Positions 34,678 to 43,753 of a DNA stretch of 64,000 nucleotides are shown in pieces (position 1 is the stretch's first letter; every line of letters starts with the position of its first letter). The DNA is from Thermoplasmatales archaeon (GTDB lineage: Archaea > Thermoplasmatota > Thermoplasmata > Thermoplasmatales > Thermoplasmataceae). The notes beneath the pieces are model-generated. The model was not told where the DNA came from. It was given only the letters and a program-made list of their open reading frames with translations, and did no database searches. The stretch is from assembly GCA_016806715.1 (NCBI GenBank), contig CP060531.1:620001-684000 (forward strand), given 5' to 3'. The position numbers were made by a program, and so were the translations under genes.

Positions 34678-35985
34678 ATGACATTTGAGAGGGTCAGGGG
34701 TTTCAGAGATCATTACCCTGAAGACATGATGCCCAGGAAGAATGTATTCAACACAGCGGAAGCAACAGCCGAATCCCTAGGCTTCAGGAAAGTGGATTTC
34801 CCCAGCCTGGAATACCTCGATCTATATCGCCTGAAATCCGGTGAAGAACTGGTTGGACAGACATTTTCATTTGTTGATAAAGGAGGCAGGGAAGTTACAA
34901 TGATACCCGAAGCCACCCCATCCGTAGTAAGGATGATAACCGCACGCAAAGACCTCGTAAAACCCATACGCTGGTACAGCATCCCTAAAATATTCAGGTA
35001 TGAGGAACCCCAGTCAGGAAGATTCAGGGAACACTACCAGTTCAACGCCGATATTTTCGGTGTGGATTCACCGGAGGCTGATGCCGAAATCATAGGCCTT
35101 GCTGGTACAATTCTCGACAAACTGGGGCTCGGTACAAGATATGAAATCAGGATCAGCAGCAGGCCACTGCTGGAAGCAATACTGAAATCTGTGGGCTGCA
35201 GGGATGTGCAGTATGCATTTGCAGTGATCGACAGATTCAGGAAGATAGAAAAGGCTGAATTTTTTTCAGAGATGGCGGTTGCCGGAGTTGAACCTGATAA
35301 TGTGAATACCCTTTACGGCATGATCTCCAGCACCCTGGAACCGGGAGATATCGCTGCAGCAACAGCTATTTCGGGAAATGTGTCCGTCGAGACAGAAATA
35401 TCAAGGATACAGTATATTGCTGAACTCGTTTCAAGAATGATACTATCCCCGGTAAAGGTCGACCTATCCATAGTGAGAGGCCTTGCATATTACACAGGGG
35501 TGGTGTTTGAAGCCTACGATGTGGCAGGGAAACACCGTGCAATACTTGGAGGTGGAAGATACAACGGACTGGCCGCCCTTATGTCTGATCAGGATATCCC
35601 GGCTGTAGGATTTGGCATGGGCGATGCAGTAATTGAATTGCTCATGAAAGAGGAGGGAAAGTGGCTCTATACAACTGATAAACCACTTTTCTATGTGTGC
35701 TGCGCAAGTCCTGAGTCAAGAAAGTATGCTTTCTCTGTGTCAAAGCAGGTCAGAGACTCCGGAGGAATCACGATAGACGAACTCTCGAGCAGAGGACTCT
35801 CTGCACAACTAAGAAATGCTGCAGCCGAAAAATGCGATTATGCAGTAATAATCGGGGAGAGGGAGGAGAAGTCAAAAAGCGTCACTTTCAGGAACCTCAA
35901 TAGTGGCGACCAGATCGAGGTGGGATATGAGGATATAGACAGGTATGTCAGATCGAGACTGGAAGGTAAAGGTGAAAAAACCTGA
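34678..35985 (+). CDS. hisS: Histidyl-tRNA synthetase
   Basis: 435 residues of the class II HisRS family. Motif 1 region is RGFRDHYPEDM, motif 2 FRYEEPQSGRFREHYQF and the histidine-binding segment LAYYTGVVFEAYD. Motif 3 is AVGFGMGDAV, followed by a C-terminal anticodon-binding domain (about 335-430). It charges tRNA-His. Monocistronic by spacing. Confidence 0.95.
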   Translation: MTFERVRGFRDHYPEDMMPRKNVFNTAEATAESLGFRKVDFPSLEYLDLYRLKSGEELVGQTFSFVDKGGREVTMIPEATPSVVRMITARKDLVKPIRWYSIPKIFRYEEPQSGRFREHYQFNADIFGVDSPEADAEIIGLAGTILDKLGLGTRYEIRISSRPLLEAILKSVGCRDVQYAFAVIDRFRKIEKAEFFSEMAVAGVEPDNVNTLYGMISSTLEPGDIAAATAISGNVSVETEISRIQYIAELVSRMILSPVKVDLSIVRGLAYYTGVVFEAYDVAGKHRAILGGGRYNGLAALMSDQDIPAVGFGMGDAVIELLMKEEGKWLYTTDKPLFYVCCASPESRKYAFSVSKQVRDSGGITIDELSSRGLSAQLRNAAAEKCDYAVIIGEREEKSKSVTFRNLNSGDQIEVGYEDIDRYVRSRLEGKGEKT

Positions 35986-36289
35986 TTACCGCCCCAAACA
36001 GCAATAACCGGAAAATCACTCTCCGGAAACGCGCCTGTTTAACCAGCGAGTTGCATTTTGTCCCGTATTAAGAAATCCCCGCCTGGGAATGAAACTTGTT
36101 AAAGTCACATACAGAATCAATCCCCGGCTAAAACGAAGATGCAAAATTTGTTTTGCGGAAAACCTCAGTCACCTTGCCTTGAATCCTCCAGGCTTTTTCT
36201 TTGGGACATTGCGAAATATATCTTCAGCGGGAAGTTTGTATCTCCGGGGGAGAATGACCTGGAAAATAGAACAGGACGGGAATCTGTGC
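35986..36289. other. Intergenic stretch between hisS and the broken HTH_10 gene
   Basis: About 300 bases with no supported gene. A 96-codon plus-strand frame at 36089-36379 has no recognisable motif and overlaps the 3' part of the HTH_10 pseudogene, so I do not accept it. Confidence 0.4.
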
Positions 36290-36994
36290 CTATTTCTGTG
36301 CCTGATTCTTGAGACTCTCCAGGTAAAGCGAGATATAGGGCTCCATTGTGCTGATGACCCTTGTCCTCGCCTTGTTTAAATGCTCTTCCATTGTGGACTT
36401 AGAAACACCATTCATCTTTGCCAGCTTTTCTATTGAGATTCTTTAGGGAATGGAGAAATAGCCGTGTTGAAGGGCGCTCTTCATGATTTCCAGTTGCCTG
36501 GCGGTCATTCCGCTGAATATAGACTGGAGTGAAATAGTATACATATCCCTCAGGGATTCCGGGTATACAGTAACTTTCCTCAAGATGTCGACTGAACCTA
36601 TGTTATTGAGATCGCTAAACAGTTTCTTCAGATATTCATCCAGGAGCGTGACGACAGTCAGGCTCTCCTTCCCCCCCTTATACTTTACGGGCGCTTTCCA
36701 GATGCAATTGTCGAGCTCTGCTATTCGTATGGTGGAATTGGTTCTTGAGCACCTGCATACAAGCATCGCAGACAGCCGGCGTTCTTTTTTAGAACTGTAT
36801 ATGATCTTAGTATTGAGCTCCGCTTCTATATTCGGGAAGTAAGCAGAAACCTCTTGCAGATCACTTTCTTCCCCATAGAATTCAAGATAGTCCATGGCAG
36901 AGTTGCACCACCTGAAAAAAGTAACATCCGGAAATAACCTGGAAAGCTTGCCGAATGGCAGATCATTGGCGAGAATTAGATCAACTTCGTCCAT
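36290..36994 (-). pseudogene. HTH_10 (bacterio-opsin activator-like) regulator interrupted by one in-frame TAA
   Basis: Start ATG 36994 fits a TATA element at 37014-37019. The N-terminal about 130 residues form the sensor-like part. The C-terminal HTH_10 begins at GMTARQLEIMKSALQHGYF. Codon 184 (36445-36443) is TAA exactly inside the helix-turn-helix, after GYFSIP. The frame resumes at once as RISIEKLAKMNGVSKSTMEEHL and runs 50 residues to TAG at 36292-36290. Family members read an unbroken P-R/K-K-I-S-L-E-like string there, so a single Lys- or Arg-codon change explains the break. The truncated product would lack its recognition helix. It is recent pseudogenisation or a sequencing error. Confidence 0.75.
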
Positions 36995-37013
36995 GATGAC
37001 CAATCCAGACCGG

Positions 37014-37019
37014 TTATAA
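37014..37019. promoter_or_regulatory. Shared, self-complementary TATA element TTATAA
   Basis: TTATAA reads the same on both strands. It is about 23 bases before the minus-strand ATG 36994 and about 43 before the plus-strand ATG 37060, so one element could serve both divergent genes. Confidence 0.4.
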
Positions 37020-37059
37020 GTATATGCCTGATCACGACATAATACGTTTGGTAATAAAA

Positions 37060-37320
37060 ATGGCAAACATAATTGTTGAACACAGGTGGAAAGAACACAA
37101 CAAGGCAGAAGCTTTCAAGGTAGTTGGAAGCATAGTTGATATGGCTAAGAATGGAAAGCTCCCAGCGGGGTTCACACTTAAGTCCATAAATGTCATAGGT
37201 CAAGAGGACCGCGCTGTATGCAACTGGGAAGCCCCAAGTGTTGGCGATATGCAGAACCTGCTTAAGAGCGTCAATCCACCGACAAAACACGAAGTTTACG
37301 CGGCTGATAAAATATTCTAA
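37060..37320 (+). CDS. Small DUF4242-like ferredoxin-fold protein
   Basis: 86 residues from ATG 37060: NIIVEHRW, KVVGSIVDMAKNG, LPAGFTLKSINVIGQEDRA and the closing CNWEAPS segment. The alternation of two strands, helices and an early His pair resembles the DUF4242 family of small metal-responsive alpha/beta proteins. Assigned by eye, so only tentative. It is divergent from the broken HTH_10 regulator, which may have controlled it. A hairpin plus T-run follows the stop. Confidence 0.65.
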   Translation: MANIIVEHRWKEHNKAEAFKVVGSIVDMAKNGKLPAGFTLKSINVIGQEDRAVCNWEAPSVGDMQNLLKSVNPPTKHEVYAADKIF

Positions 37321-37339
37321 GGGCTTAATAATACCAAAA

Positions 37340-37386
37340 GTACCTGGAAAGTTATATTCCAGTACAAATTCTCAACCCATTTTTTT
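37340..37386 (+). terminator. Hairpin and T-run after the DUF4242-like gene
   Basis: GTACCTGGAA (37340-37349) pairs with TTCCAGTAC (37357-37365) with one bulged C and a 7-base loop. A run of seven T follows at 37380-37386. It sits 20 bases past the stop codon in convergent intergenic space. Confidence 0.45.
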
Positions 37387-37622
37387 CTGTTAACTGACTA
37401 TTTTGCTTGCTCCAGCGCTTATCACGCTATTAGTTCCAGAGTGTGCCGAATTTGAAGATAAATTAGGTAATGTTTGCTGAGCAATGGTTTCTGTGCAGCT
37501 CTTGCTATCTTAATTTTGAGTTTCATCAACAATAATCAATGCATTCATCAAGTTAGTGGGCTGCCGAATGTTGCATTTATCCAAGCATAAGAAATTAAGG
37601 GATGAGTATACATAATTTCTTT
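37387..37622. other. Convergent intergenic stretch
   Basis: Space between the 3' ends of the DUF4242-like gene and the HPP gene, A+T-rich. I see no gene, tRNA or clear repeat in it beyond the terminator described before it. Confidence 0.4.
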
Positions 37623-38069
37623 CTATGTCGTTTTGCGTAGTCTTCCCATAACAATTTCCGAGAAATAAGTGATCACCAGTATGACAGAAAGCACAATCAG
37701 AGAAGTGATTGCAAAAGATAAGGCATTGTGAACGATGTATGAGAAAATTGCAAGAGCTATGGCAGGCGGATGACTGTAACGCGAGTAGGATACGAAGAGG
37801 GAAACAATGATGACATTAAGTGCCATGGAATAAAGAGAAATGCCCAGAGAAATATGAATGACCTCAGAAGACAGGATAACAAAAATATATGAAACAGCAA
37901 CAAACGACTTCCTGGAGAATTTGCTTTTACTTTCAAAGATCATGAGATAAGCTGAAACCGCATATGGCGGAGCAAGGAGAAACAGCGATCCGTATGAGGA
38001 AATAGCTATTATAATAAGCAAAGTAGCAGTGTAGAAAAGGAACCCGATGGCCTTAGGGATGTTCATTTT
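37623..38069 (-). CDS. HPP-family membrane protein
   Basis: 148 residues from ATG 38069. About five hydrophobic helices, with the family's HPP tripeptide in YSHPPAIALAIF between helices. HPP proteins are small integral membrane proteins, some linked to nitrite transport; function here is unknown. The frame is open back to 38228, but a minus-strand TATA (TTATAAA, 38103-38097) lies about 31 bases before ATG 38069 and the extra N-terminal residues are unlike membrane-protein sequence. Confidence 0.7.
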   Translation of the reverse strand, partial: KMNIPKAIGFLFYTATLLIIIAISSYGSLFLLAPPYAVSAYLMIFESKSKFSRKSFVAVSYIFVILSSEVIHISLGISLYSMALNVIIVSLFVSYSRYSHPPAIALAIFSYIVHNALSFAITSLIVLSVILVITYFSEIVMGRLRKTT

Positions 38070-38096
38070 GCACCCACTGAGAGCAATATTGCATGG

Positions 38097-38103
38097 TTTA
38101 TAA
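38097..38103 (-). promoter_or_regulatory. TATA-like element for the HPP gene
   Basis: On the minus strand this is TTATAAA, about 31 bases before ATG 38069. It decides against the long N-terminal extension of the frame. Confidence 0.45.
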
Positions 38104-38835
38104 TGTCCATGCAATCCAGGGCACGAAATAATAGTTCCAAAGATGCGTATTATACAATATTTGAGTACTGTTTCATGATTTTGGTCAGCTAAAGCATACA
38201 GACATGGAGTGGAGGGACCACTGTACACAGCTTATAAATTTGAAATGTTCATCGCATCTCTTGTGCTCGTAATCACTGTCTAGGAAGAAGACGAGTTTAT
38301 GAAAGAGATTATCAACGAAGTGCATAGTTCCATGGCCATGGAATTGTTTTGCCCCAATGTATAACCTATTTCAGGGATCTGAGTATCCTATTCCACCTGG
38401 TTCCTGTAGAATTTCTTCAGTTCCGTTACTTCAAAAATTATGTGTGACTAACAATACTGCTGATCATTTCCGGAATCTTTAACTCAGATTTCGAAACCGC
38501 CTTGTTGGTAATGGGTGTCTATACCCTTGCCAATCCAAGGACTGAAAGGGGAACATTGACCACTGGATCGGACAATATTAAATGTGATTTCATCCTTGGG
38601 ACTAATATTCATGGACTCTCGTTTTCCCATCGTTACTCCATGAAGTTCAATCAATGCGCATGAATTTGAATTGTTTAATATCAACAACTTTTCGCTGGGG
38701 CGGCAAAAATTTGAGTCTTTATGGTTTGAGAATCGTTGCGCAATAGTTAGGGATCCAATAAATCGACAAAGAATTGATAATGCCCGGTTAACGAAAAATT
38801 ATTAAGCGTCCAGAAGTTTAATGGTTGGGTTTAAG
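38104..38835. other. Gene-poor stretch of about 730 bases with broken short frames
   Basis: No supported gene. A 67-codon minus frame at 38484-38687 and a roughly 70-codon plus frame ending near 38660 (its upper part looks like a hydrophobic helix, LLIISGIF) both lack recognisable motifs and overlap each other. The region sits 1.6 kb before orc1/cdc6 and could hold decayed coding sequence or non-coding signals. I see no repeated origin-box-like motif by eye. A TATA-like AAATTATTAA near 38796-38805 probably belongs to the next gene. Confidence 0.4.
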
Positions 38836-39069
38836 ATGTCTATAGCTTTTGTTCTGATCAGCACCGTTCCGGGAAAGGAGCATGAGGTTTACAACAAGAT
38901 ATCGAAAATAAACTACGTTGTTGAAATTCACCCTCTTTTCGGGGAATACGACCTCATAGTGAAGATCGATGCCAAGGACTATAGCGAACTTGGTAAAATT
39001 GTGGTGGACCAGATAAGAACTATAGAGGGCGTTATAGATACTAAAACTCTAACGGGAATCAAACTTTGA
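38836..39069 (+). CDS. Stand-alone Lrp/AsnC-type ligand-binding (RAM) domain protein
   Basis: 77 residues from ATG 38836, matching just the C-terminal effector domain of Lrp/AsnC regulators (AFVLISTVPGKEHEVYNKI...GEYDLIVKI...IDTKTLTGI), with no DNA-binding domain. Such stand-alone domains form oligomers and may bind amino acids or modulate full-length Lrp proteins. ATG 38821 is in frame, but the TATA-like element at about 38800 favours 38836. The next gene starts 9 bases after the stop. Confidence 0.8.
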   Translation: MSIAFVLISTVPGKEHEVYNKISKINYVVEIHPLFGEYDLIVKIDAKDYSELGKIVVDQIRTIEGVIDTKTLTGIKL

Positions 39070-39078
39070 GGTGAATGA

Positions 39079-39387
39079 TTGAGTAGTCTAATTCTTAATT
39101 GGCAGAGTTTTATATTGGTGATGTTCGGCCTGATGGCAGTAGCACTTTTTGTGCTCGGCGTACTTACAGCTTACTTCGGTAGCGGCAAGAGCAGAACTGT
39201 GGGTGCTATACTACTGGTGCTTGGCATAGTTGTGGCTTTACTCGACATATTTGTAATAGACCATATGTATTTCAAGCTGGATTTCATAAACGAGATCGTG
39301 TATCCGGCAGTTTTCTACATAGTTGCTGCAGCTGTAGGTGCCGTGATAGGACTTCTAATATTCCTTGGCGCCATAATGAAAACTTAA
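39079..39387 (+). CDS. Small membrane protein, unknown function
   Basis: 102 residues with three hydrophobic segments (about 10-33, 42-60, 75-100). TTG start 9 bases after the preceding stop, with GAGGTGA overlapping that stop as ribosome binding site, so it is probably cotranslated with the RAM-domain protein. No family recognised. Confidence 0.6.
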   Translation: MSSLILNWQSFILVMFGLMAVALFVLGVLTAYFGSGKSRTVGAILLVLGIVVALLDIFVIDHMYFKLDFINEIVYPAVFYIVAAAVGAVIGLLIFLGAIMKT

Positions 39388-39398
39388 TTTTTACAACA

Positions 39399-39406
39399 TA
39401 TTTTAA
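39399..39406 (+). promoter_or_regulatory. TATA-like element for guaAB
   Basis: TATTTTAA is centred about 28 bases before ATG 39431 and supports that start over TTG 39413. Confidence 0.4.
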
Positions 39407-39430
39407 TCCCCTTTGCATTTTCCATCTGAC

Positions 39431-40372
39431 ATGAATTTTAATTCTCAAGAATTTGTAGAGACAGTTAAAAAACAGATAATGAATGAACTTGCTGGCAAGG
39501 GTATACTGGCGTGTTCTGGAGGGCAGGACAGCACCCTACTGGCTGTCATTGCCAATGAAGCTGCCGGTGACAGGATATTATCGGTTTTCATAGACACCGG
39601 ACTTCTTCGAGAAGGCGAGGTTGACAGCGTCAGGAAGACCTTTTCCAGTTTTTCGATAAATTTTAAGGTTATAGATGCCTCAGAGGAATTCATATCCGCC
39701 CTCCGTGGAGTGACTGATCCGGAGCAGAAGAGAAAAATAGTCGGAAACAAGTTCATAGAGATATTTGAACGCGTCGCGGCTGATTATGGCGCCAATACCC
39801 TGCTCCAGGGCACAATAGCTCCAGACTGGATAGAGAGTGGAGGGAAGATAAGGGATGTTATCAAGAGCCACCATAACGTAGGAGGACTACCGGAAAAGAT
39901 GAAACTTAAGCTGCTTGAGCCACTGCGTGATCTTTACAAGGATGAGATCAGGGAAGTTTCAAGGTACCTGAACATACCCAGAATCATTCAGCCATTTCCT
40001 GGCCCCGGCCTCAGCGTACGCATAATTGGCGAAGTCACGAGGGAGAGGCTGGACCTTCTCAGGAAAGCAACAAGCATAGTCGAAACTTCCATTGAAAAAT
40101 GGTATGCAGGAAGTGAGGAACTCCCATGGCAATTCTTTGCAGTTCTGCTCCCGGTGAGGACAACCGGAATACACGGAGACAAGAGGTCCTATGGATACAC
40201 TGTGGCAATAAGGGCCATAGACACCATGGATGCGATGTCCGGAACCTTTTCGAGGCTTCCATTTGACCTCCTTGACAATATGTCGACCTCCATAACAAAT
40301 GAGATAAAAGAGATAAACAGGGTGGTGTATGACGTTACAAACAAGCCCCCCGGAACAATAGAATGGGAGTAA
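39431..40372 (+). CDS. guaAB: GMP synthase subunit B (ATP pyrophosphatase)
   Basis: 313 residues from ATG 39431, the archaeal stand-alone ATP-PPase subunit of GMP synthase. The N-type PP-loop is [12 protein letters not shown], the dimerisation domain [15 protein letters not shown], and the C-terminus ends in KPPGTIEWE as in the family. It aminates XMP to GMP using ammonia from a separate glutaminase subunit, which is not in this window. Confidence 0.94.
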   Translation: MNFNSQEFVETVKKQIMNELAGKGILACSGGQDSTLLAVIANEAAGDRILSVFIDTGLLREGEVDSVRKTFSSFSINFKVIDASEEFISALRGVTDPEQKRKIVGNKFIEIFERVAADYGANTLLQGTIAPDWIESGGKIRDVIKSHHNVGGLPEKMKLKLLEPLRDLYKDEIREVSRYLNIPRIIQPFPGPGLSVRIIGEVTRERLDLLRKATSIVETSIEKWYAGSEELPWQFFAVLLPVRTTGIHGDKRSYGYTVAIRAIDTMDAMSGTFSRLPFDLLDNMSTSITNEIKEINRVVYDVTNKPPGTIEWE

Positions 40373-40408
40373 CCCCTGTCGTAATTTGATGGAGGCACAT
40401 GATAGACT

Positions 40409-41527
40409 ATGTTGATTGTGAAGAATGCTGCTAGCCTTGATTTTTCCTTTGTTCCTGGAAAATTACCTGCAAGGGAAGCGGAACTGGATATACTCAGGAA
40501 CATTATCATGGAACCTCTTAAGAGTGGCGTTTCCTCGACAATTATAATCTACGGTCCGTCAGGAACCGGAAAGACTGTGACTGCCAAGTATCTCCTCAGG
40601 AGCGACCCTAAAATAATCACTGTATATGAAAATGCCCTCTCGTTCGGCAGCCTGAAATCCCTTCTTGTTGACGTCCTTCTCAAGACTGGCAAGGTTATAC
40701 AGGATAAGGGCGTCACGTACCAGCAAATTTTCAGGATACTCAGGGGACAGATATCGGAAACCGGCGGGAAGATGCTTATAGTGATTGATGAGGCGTCAGG
40801 CATCATGAAAACAGATCCAGAAGGGTTCTACAATCTCATAAGGGCCGAGGAGCTGTATTCCGCGAAACTATCATGCATACTAATATCCATAGATGACCCT
40901 ACAACTTACCTGACGGGAAAGCAGAGAAGGTCATTTGGTGTCTTTTCCTCCATAAAGTTCAAGCCGTATTCCGAAGCCGAACTTGAGATGATTGTTGGTG
41001 ACAGGGCAAGGACAAGCCTGCACAGTGGAACCTATGCACCAAGCATAATTTCAGAGATCGCCCTTATCGCGTCGAGGTTTGGCAGTGCCAGGGTGGCAAT
41101 AGAACTCCTGCAGAAATCCGCCTATATGGCACAGGCCAACGGTACCGAAGCCATAACACCCGAGGATGTTAGGTCTGCCAAGGCACTTATAAATCCATAT
41201 GTCACGGAAAGCAAGCTTTCCGATCTCGATACTGATGAACTGATAGTGCTCATGGCAATATGCAGGAACCTGTTTGATAACCCGGAAACTGACATTTCCA
41301 GCACGTACAGTACCGCAAGAATAATCGCGGAGACCCATGATTACGACATTCCGGATCTGCAGAAAATTTACCGGGTGACGAGCAAACTCGAATCTGTCGG
41401 CATGATAGACAGCCGGATCTCAGGCAGGGGAGACAGGAAAGGCGTAAGCAAGTCCATTTTCGTGAATGATATACCTGTAAAGGTACTCTTCGAGAAGATC
41501 GAGGACATGATCAGCAGGGCAGTATAA
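40409..41527 (+). CDS. cdc6: Orc1/Cdc6 replication initiator
   Basis: 372 residues of the archaeal Orc1/Cdc6 AAA+ family. Walker A GPSGTGKT is at residues 49-56, Walker B MLIVIDEA near 123, a sensor 1-like ISID segment, and a C-terminal winged helix (about 285-370). It recognises origins and loads MCM. GGAGG lies 13 bases before the ATG. An 11-codon mini frame (ATG 40400) overlaps the start and is probably fortuitous. Its 3' end overlaps that of the convergent degenerate polymerase by 17 bases. Confidence 0.93.
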   Translation: MLIVKNAASLDFSFVPGKLPAREAELDILRNIIMEPLKSGVSSTIIIYGPSGTGKTVTAKYLLRSDPKIITVYENALSFGSLKSLLVDVLLKTGKVIQDKGVTYQQIFRILRGQISETGGKMLIVIDEASGIMKTDPEGFYNLIRAEELYSAKLSCILISIDDPTTYLTGKQRRSFGVFSSIKFKPYSEAELEMIVGDRARTSLHSGTYAPSIISEIALIASRFGSARVAIELLQKSAYMAQANGTEAITPEDVRSAKALINPYVTESKLSDLDTDELIVLMAICRNLFDNPETDISSTYSTARIIAETHDYDIPDLQKIYRVTSKLESVGMIDSRISGRGDRKGVSKSIFVNDIPVKVLFEKIEDMISRAV

Positions 41528-43505
41528 CCTGATTGCCTCTTGCACTGGATACCAGAAAGTCAAAGCTCTCGAAGGAACGCTTCAGGTACCTGAGGTAAAA
41601 ATTCCGGTCTATTCCTGTTGTTCTTTCAGGCAGCTGCACGACACCGTGCTTCCTGTCACTTACTACAACTGATACGGATTCCCCCGGCATTATGTCATCC
41701 CCGGATGAAGAGAAAAATTTCATGGTCGCACGCTGCAGGTTGTTAACCCTGTATTCTTCCATGTGCCTGCTCACCCTTGTCTCCAGGGCAAAATCATAGA
41801 GATCAAACGAGGTCATCTCCCTGAGGTACTTTTTTTCCAGGGCCTTAAGTTCTCCAGACATTGACAGTACATCATCCCTGTTTTTACATGCCCTGAAGAT
41901 ATCAAGCGCCTCCACCTGAAATCTTTTCGCAAATGCCGGGAAATCATTCCTGCGGATTTCAAGCCCACGTACCTTGAATGTGCCGTCCCTTCTCCTTCCC
42001 AGGTATCGCCCCGGAGATCCCAGGCCATTTTTTCCCTTAAAGAATGCAATCCAGCTGTACTCATCGTCAACAACTATATCAATGCGTGTCTTTTCCCTTA
42101 TCTCCTTCAGCAGGTCGCCCATGTCGCCATCCCCGCTCAGCCACAGCGAATCAACTATACCGTGTATGACGTGGAACCCGTGTTTCTCTGCAAGCTTCAT
42201 CGCTGTTGAAAATGCCCACCTGCCAATCGCGGTTATTGCCTCGTGAACTTCTATCCTCCCGAACTTCGCATTCTTGTATCCTGTGTAGCCGAAGGATGTA
42301 AGGAGCATCCACTTCAATGCCGCATCCCTTTTCTGTATAACCGGGTTGCCCTCCCTTATGGATTTGTACATAAGACGCCGATCAAGGAGTTCACCCAGCG
42401 CTGACGGAAGGAACCCTTTTTTCCCTGCGTCAACGCGATAGCCAGATCCGGGAAGTGCAGCCCCGCCATCCATTCCTATTGTTTCCGGGGAAAGATTGTA
42501 CCTCACGATGATGCTCGGGTACATCGATGAAAAATCTATTTCCGTCACATTCTCGTATATGCCAGGATCCGGTTGCAGGACAATTCCACCCTTGTCTCTT
42601 TCAAAGAGTCCGGCCGCTGGCTTCTCTTTTTCGTGATCATCCTTGTACAGAGGCACGAGTATTCCATTCTTTATTGCATGAGACACCTCGAGGGATGAGA
42701 CCGCAGTCCCGGGAGTTACCCTTGAAGCCAGCACAATTGGCAGTGATGACATCCTCGACACCTCGTAAAGGCCGGCCAGACCACTTTCAGAATATATGAA
42801 CGAGTCGGAACTTATGCATATCTTACCGGGCATGCTTATTTCAGGTGATTTATGCATGACACGACCGTAAGACTCGTATGAGGATTCGCTCCCTGCCCTG
42901 TAGTATGGCAACCTGTATCCCATTCCGGAGATCCTGTTCAGTATTTTCTGAAAAACAAGCCTGGAGTTGCTGTAAAGAATGATTGTGCTATTGTTTATGG
43001 CTTCAGCGACGTCACTGAATGACGTACCGGTCGGTGCCATTTCCTTTCCATCTATGCTTATGGACGTTAGCCCTGAAAAATCTGTCTTTCCGCCTATGAC
43101 AACTGAAGGTATCTCAGGATCTGTATCATACCGTGATCCAGTGCCGAAGAATGACAGCCCCCTCTCCGACATGAACCGAAGATGCTGGTTTATGCCGGCA
43201 TTGTATGCTGATAGTTTCCTCGACGATCCTATCACCCCTATTGCATCTATAATGCCCATTATCTGGGACTGCCTCATGGTTATCTCTAATCCATGCAACT
43301 GCCCGTAAACGTTCCTGCGGGTCGTGTACATATATGATATGCCGCGGACAAGATCAAGTTCACCGGACAGCCTTTCCAGATCGTATTCAGAACCGGAGAC
43401 AAATATCCATGGATGAAAGCTGTATTTCCTCCTGGTTATCCTTCCTTCGTCGTATTCCCAGAGAGTTATCACATCCGTCCCCGTGGCGTTTATTATCTGC
43501 CTCAA
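41511..43505 (-). CDS. Second family B DNA polymerase with disrupted catalytic motif (PolB2-like)
   Basis: 664 residues. Motif A IDFSSMYPSII (Asp near 324) and motif B region KWMLLTSFGYTGYKNA are recognisable. Motif C, normally YGDTDS, is HGIVDS: the first aspartate is Ile450 and only Asp452 remains. No Exo I DxE or matching Exo II/III residues are seen, so proofreading is also absent. This pattern is known for archaeal PolB2 proteins, long considered inactive, though a crenarchaeal member is implicated in damage tolerance. It starts at TTG inside the stop of the 83-residue gene (TTGA), the last of a three-gene cassette. Confidence 0.85.
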   Translation of the reverse strand: MRQIINATGTDVITLWEYDEGRITRRKYSFHPWIFVSGSEYDLERLSGELDLVRGISYMYTTRRNVYGQLHGLEITMRQSQIMGIIDAIGVIGSSRKLSAYNAGINQHLRFMSERGLSFFGTGSRYDTDPEIPSVVIGGKTDFSGLTSISIDGKEMAPTGTSFSDVAEAINNSTIILYSNSRLVFQKILNRISGMGYRLPYYRAGSESSYESYGRVMHKSPEISMPGKICISSDSFIYSESGLAGLYEVSRMSSLPIVLASRVTPGTAVSSLEVSHAIKNGILVPLYKDDHEKEKPAAGLFERDKGGIVLQPDPGIYENVTEIDFSSMYPSIIVRYNLSPETIGMDGGAALPGSGYRVDAGKKGFLPSALGELLDRRLMYKSIREGNPVIQKRDAALKWMLLTSFGYTGYKNAKFGRIEVHEAITAIGRWAFSTAMKLAEKHGFHVIHGIVDSLWLSGDGDMGDLLKEIREKTRIDIVVDDEYSWIAFFKGKNGLGSPGRYLGRRRDGTFKVRGLEIRRNDFPAFAKRFQVEALDIFRACKNRDDVLSMSGELKALEKKYLREMTSFDLYDFALETRVSRHMEEYRVNNLQRATMKFFSSSGDDIMPGESVSVVVSDRKHGVVQLPERTTGIDRNFYLRYLKRSFESFDFLVSSARGNQVILPC

Positions 43506-43753
43506 ACGCTTTCATCCCCGAGTCGCTTTTCCATGGCATCGATCCTCTTTGCGAGTTCCAGTATTATGGAGATCAGGAACCCGGAGAAACTGTCAAGTGT
43601 CGATGTTGATACTTCCGGTGAATGGATCTGCCCCATGGCGATTATCCGTTCAAAAACCGCCACGTCCTCCATTCTCATTACTGATTCCATCTTCCTGATC
43701 CGATCGACCATGAGTCTTGTCTCCTGCCTGGCCGTCAATGTTGTTCTTCCCAA
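43502..43753 (-). CDS. Small helical protein in the PolB2-like cassette
   Basis: 83 residues, all predicted helix, charged, with repeated hydrophobic spacing suggesting a short coiled coil (RLMVDRIRKMESVMR, then ISIILELAKRIDAMEKRL at the end). No motif recognised. It overlaps the preceding gene by 19 bases and the polymerase start by 4, so all three are translationally coupled. A polymerase accessory or bridging role is inference. Confidence 0.65.
   Translation of the reverse strand: MGRTTLTARQETRLMVDRIRKMESVMRMEDVAVFERIIAMGQIHSPEVSTSTLDSFSGFLISIILELAKRIDAMEKRLGDESV

Noticed and set aside
36089-36379. 96-codon plus-strand frame
   Set aside because: No motif, unusual composition, and overlaps the 3' part of the HTH_10 pseudogene on the other strand.
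38484-38687. 67-codon minus frame before the RAM-domain gene
   Set aside because: No motif, and it overlaps another motif-free frame on the plus strand; kept only as part of the gene-poor region.
40400-40435. Mini frame ATG...TAG of 11 codons overlapping the orc1/cdc6 start
   Set aside because: Very short and likely chance; the GGAGG site could serve either ATG but the downstream one gives the family N-terminus.
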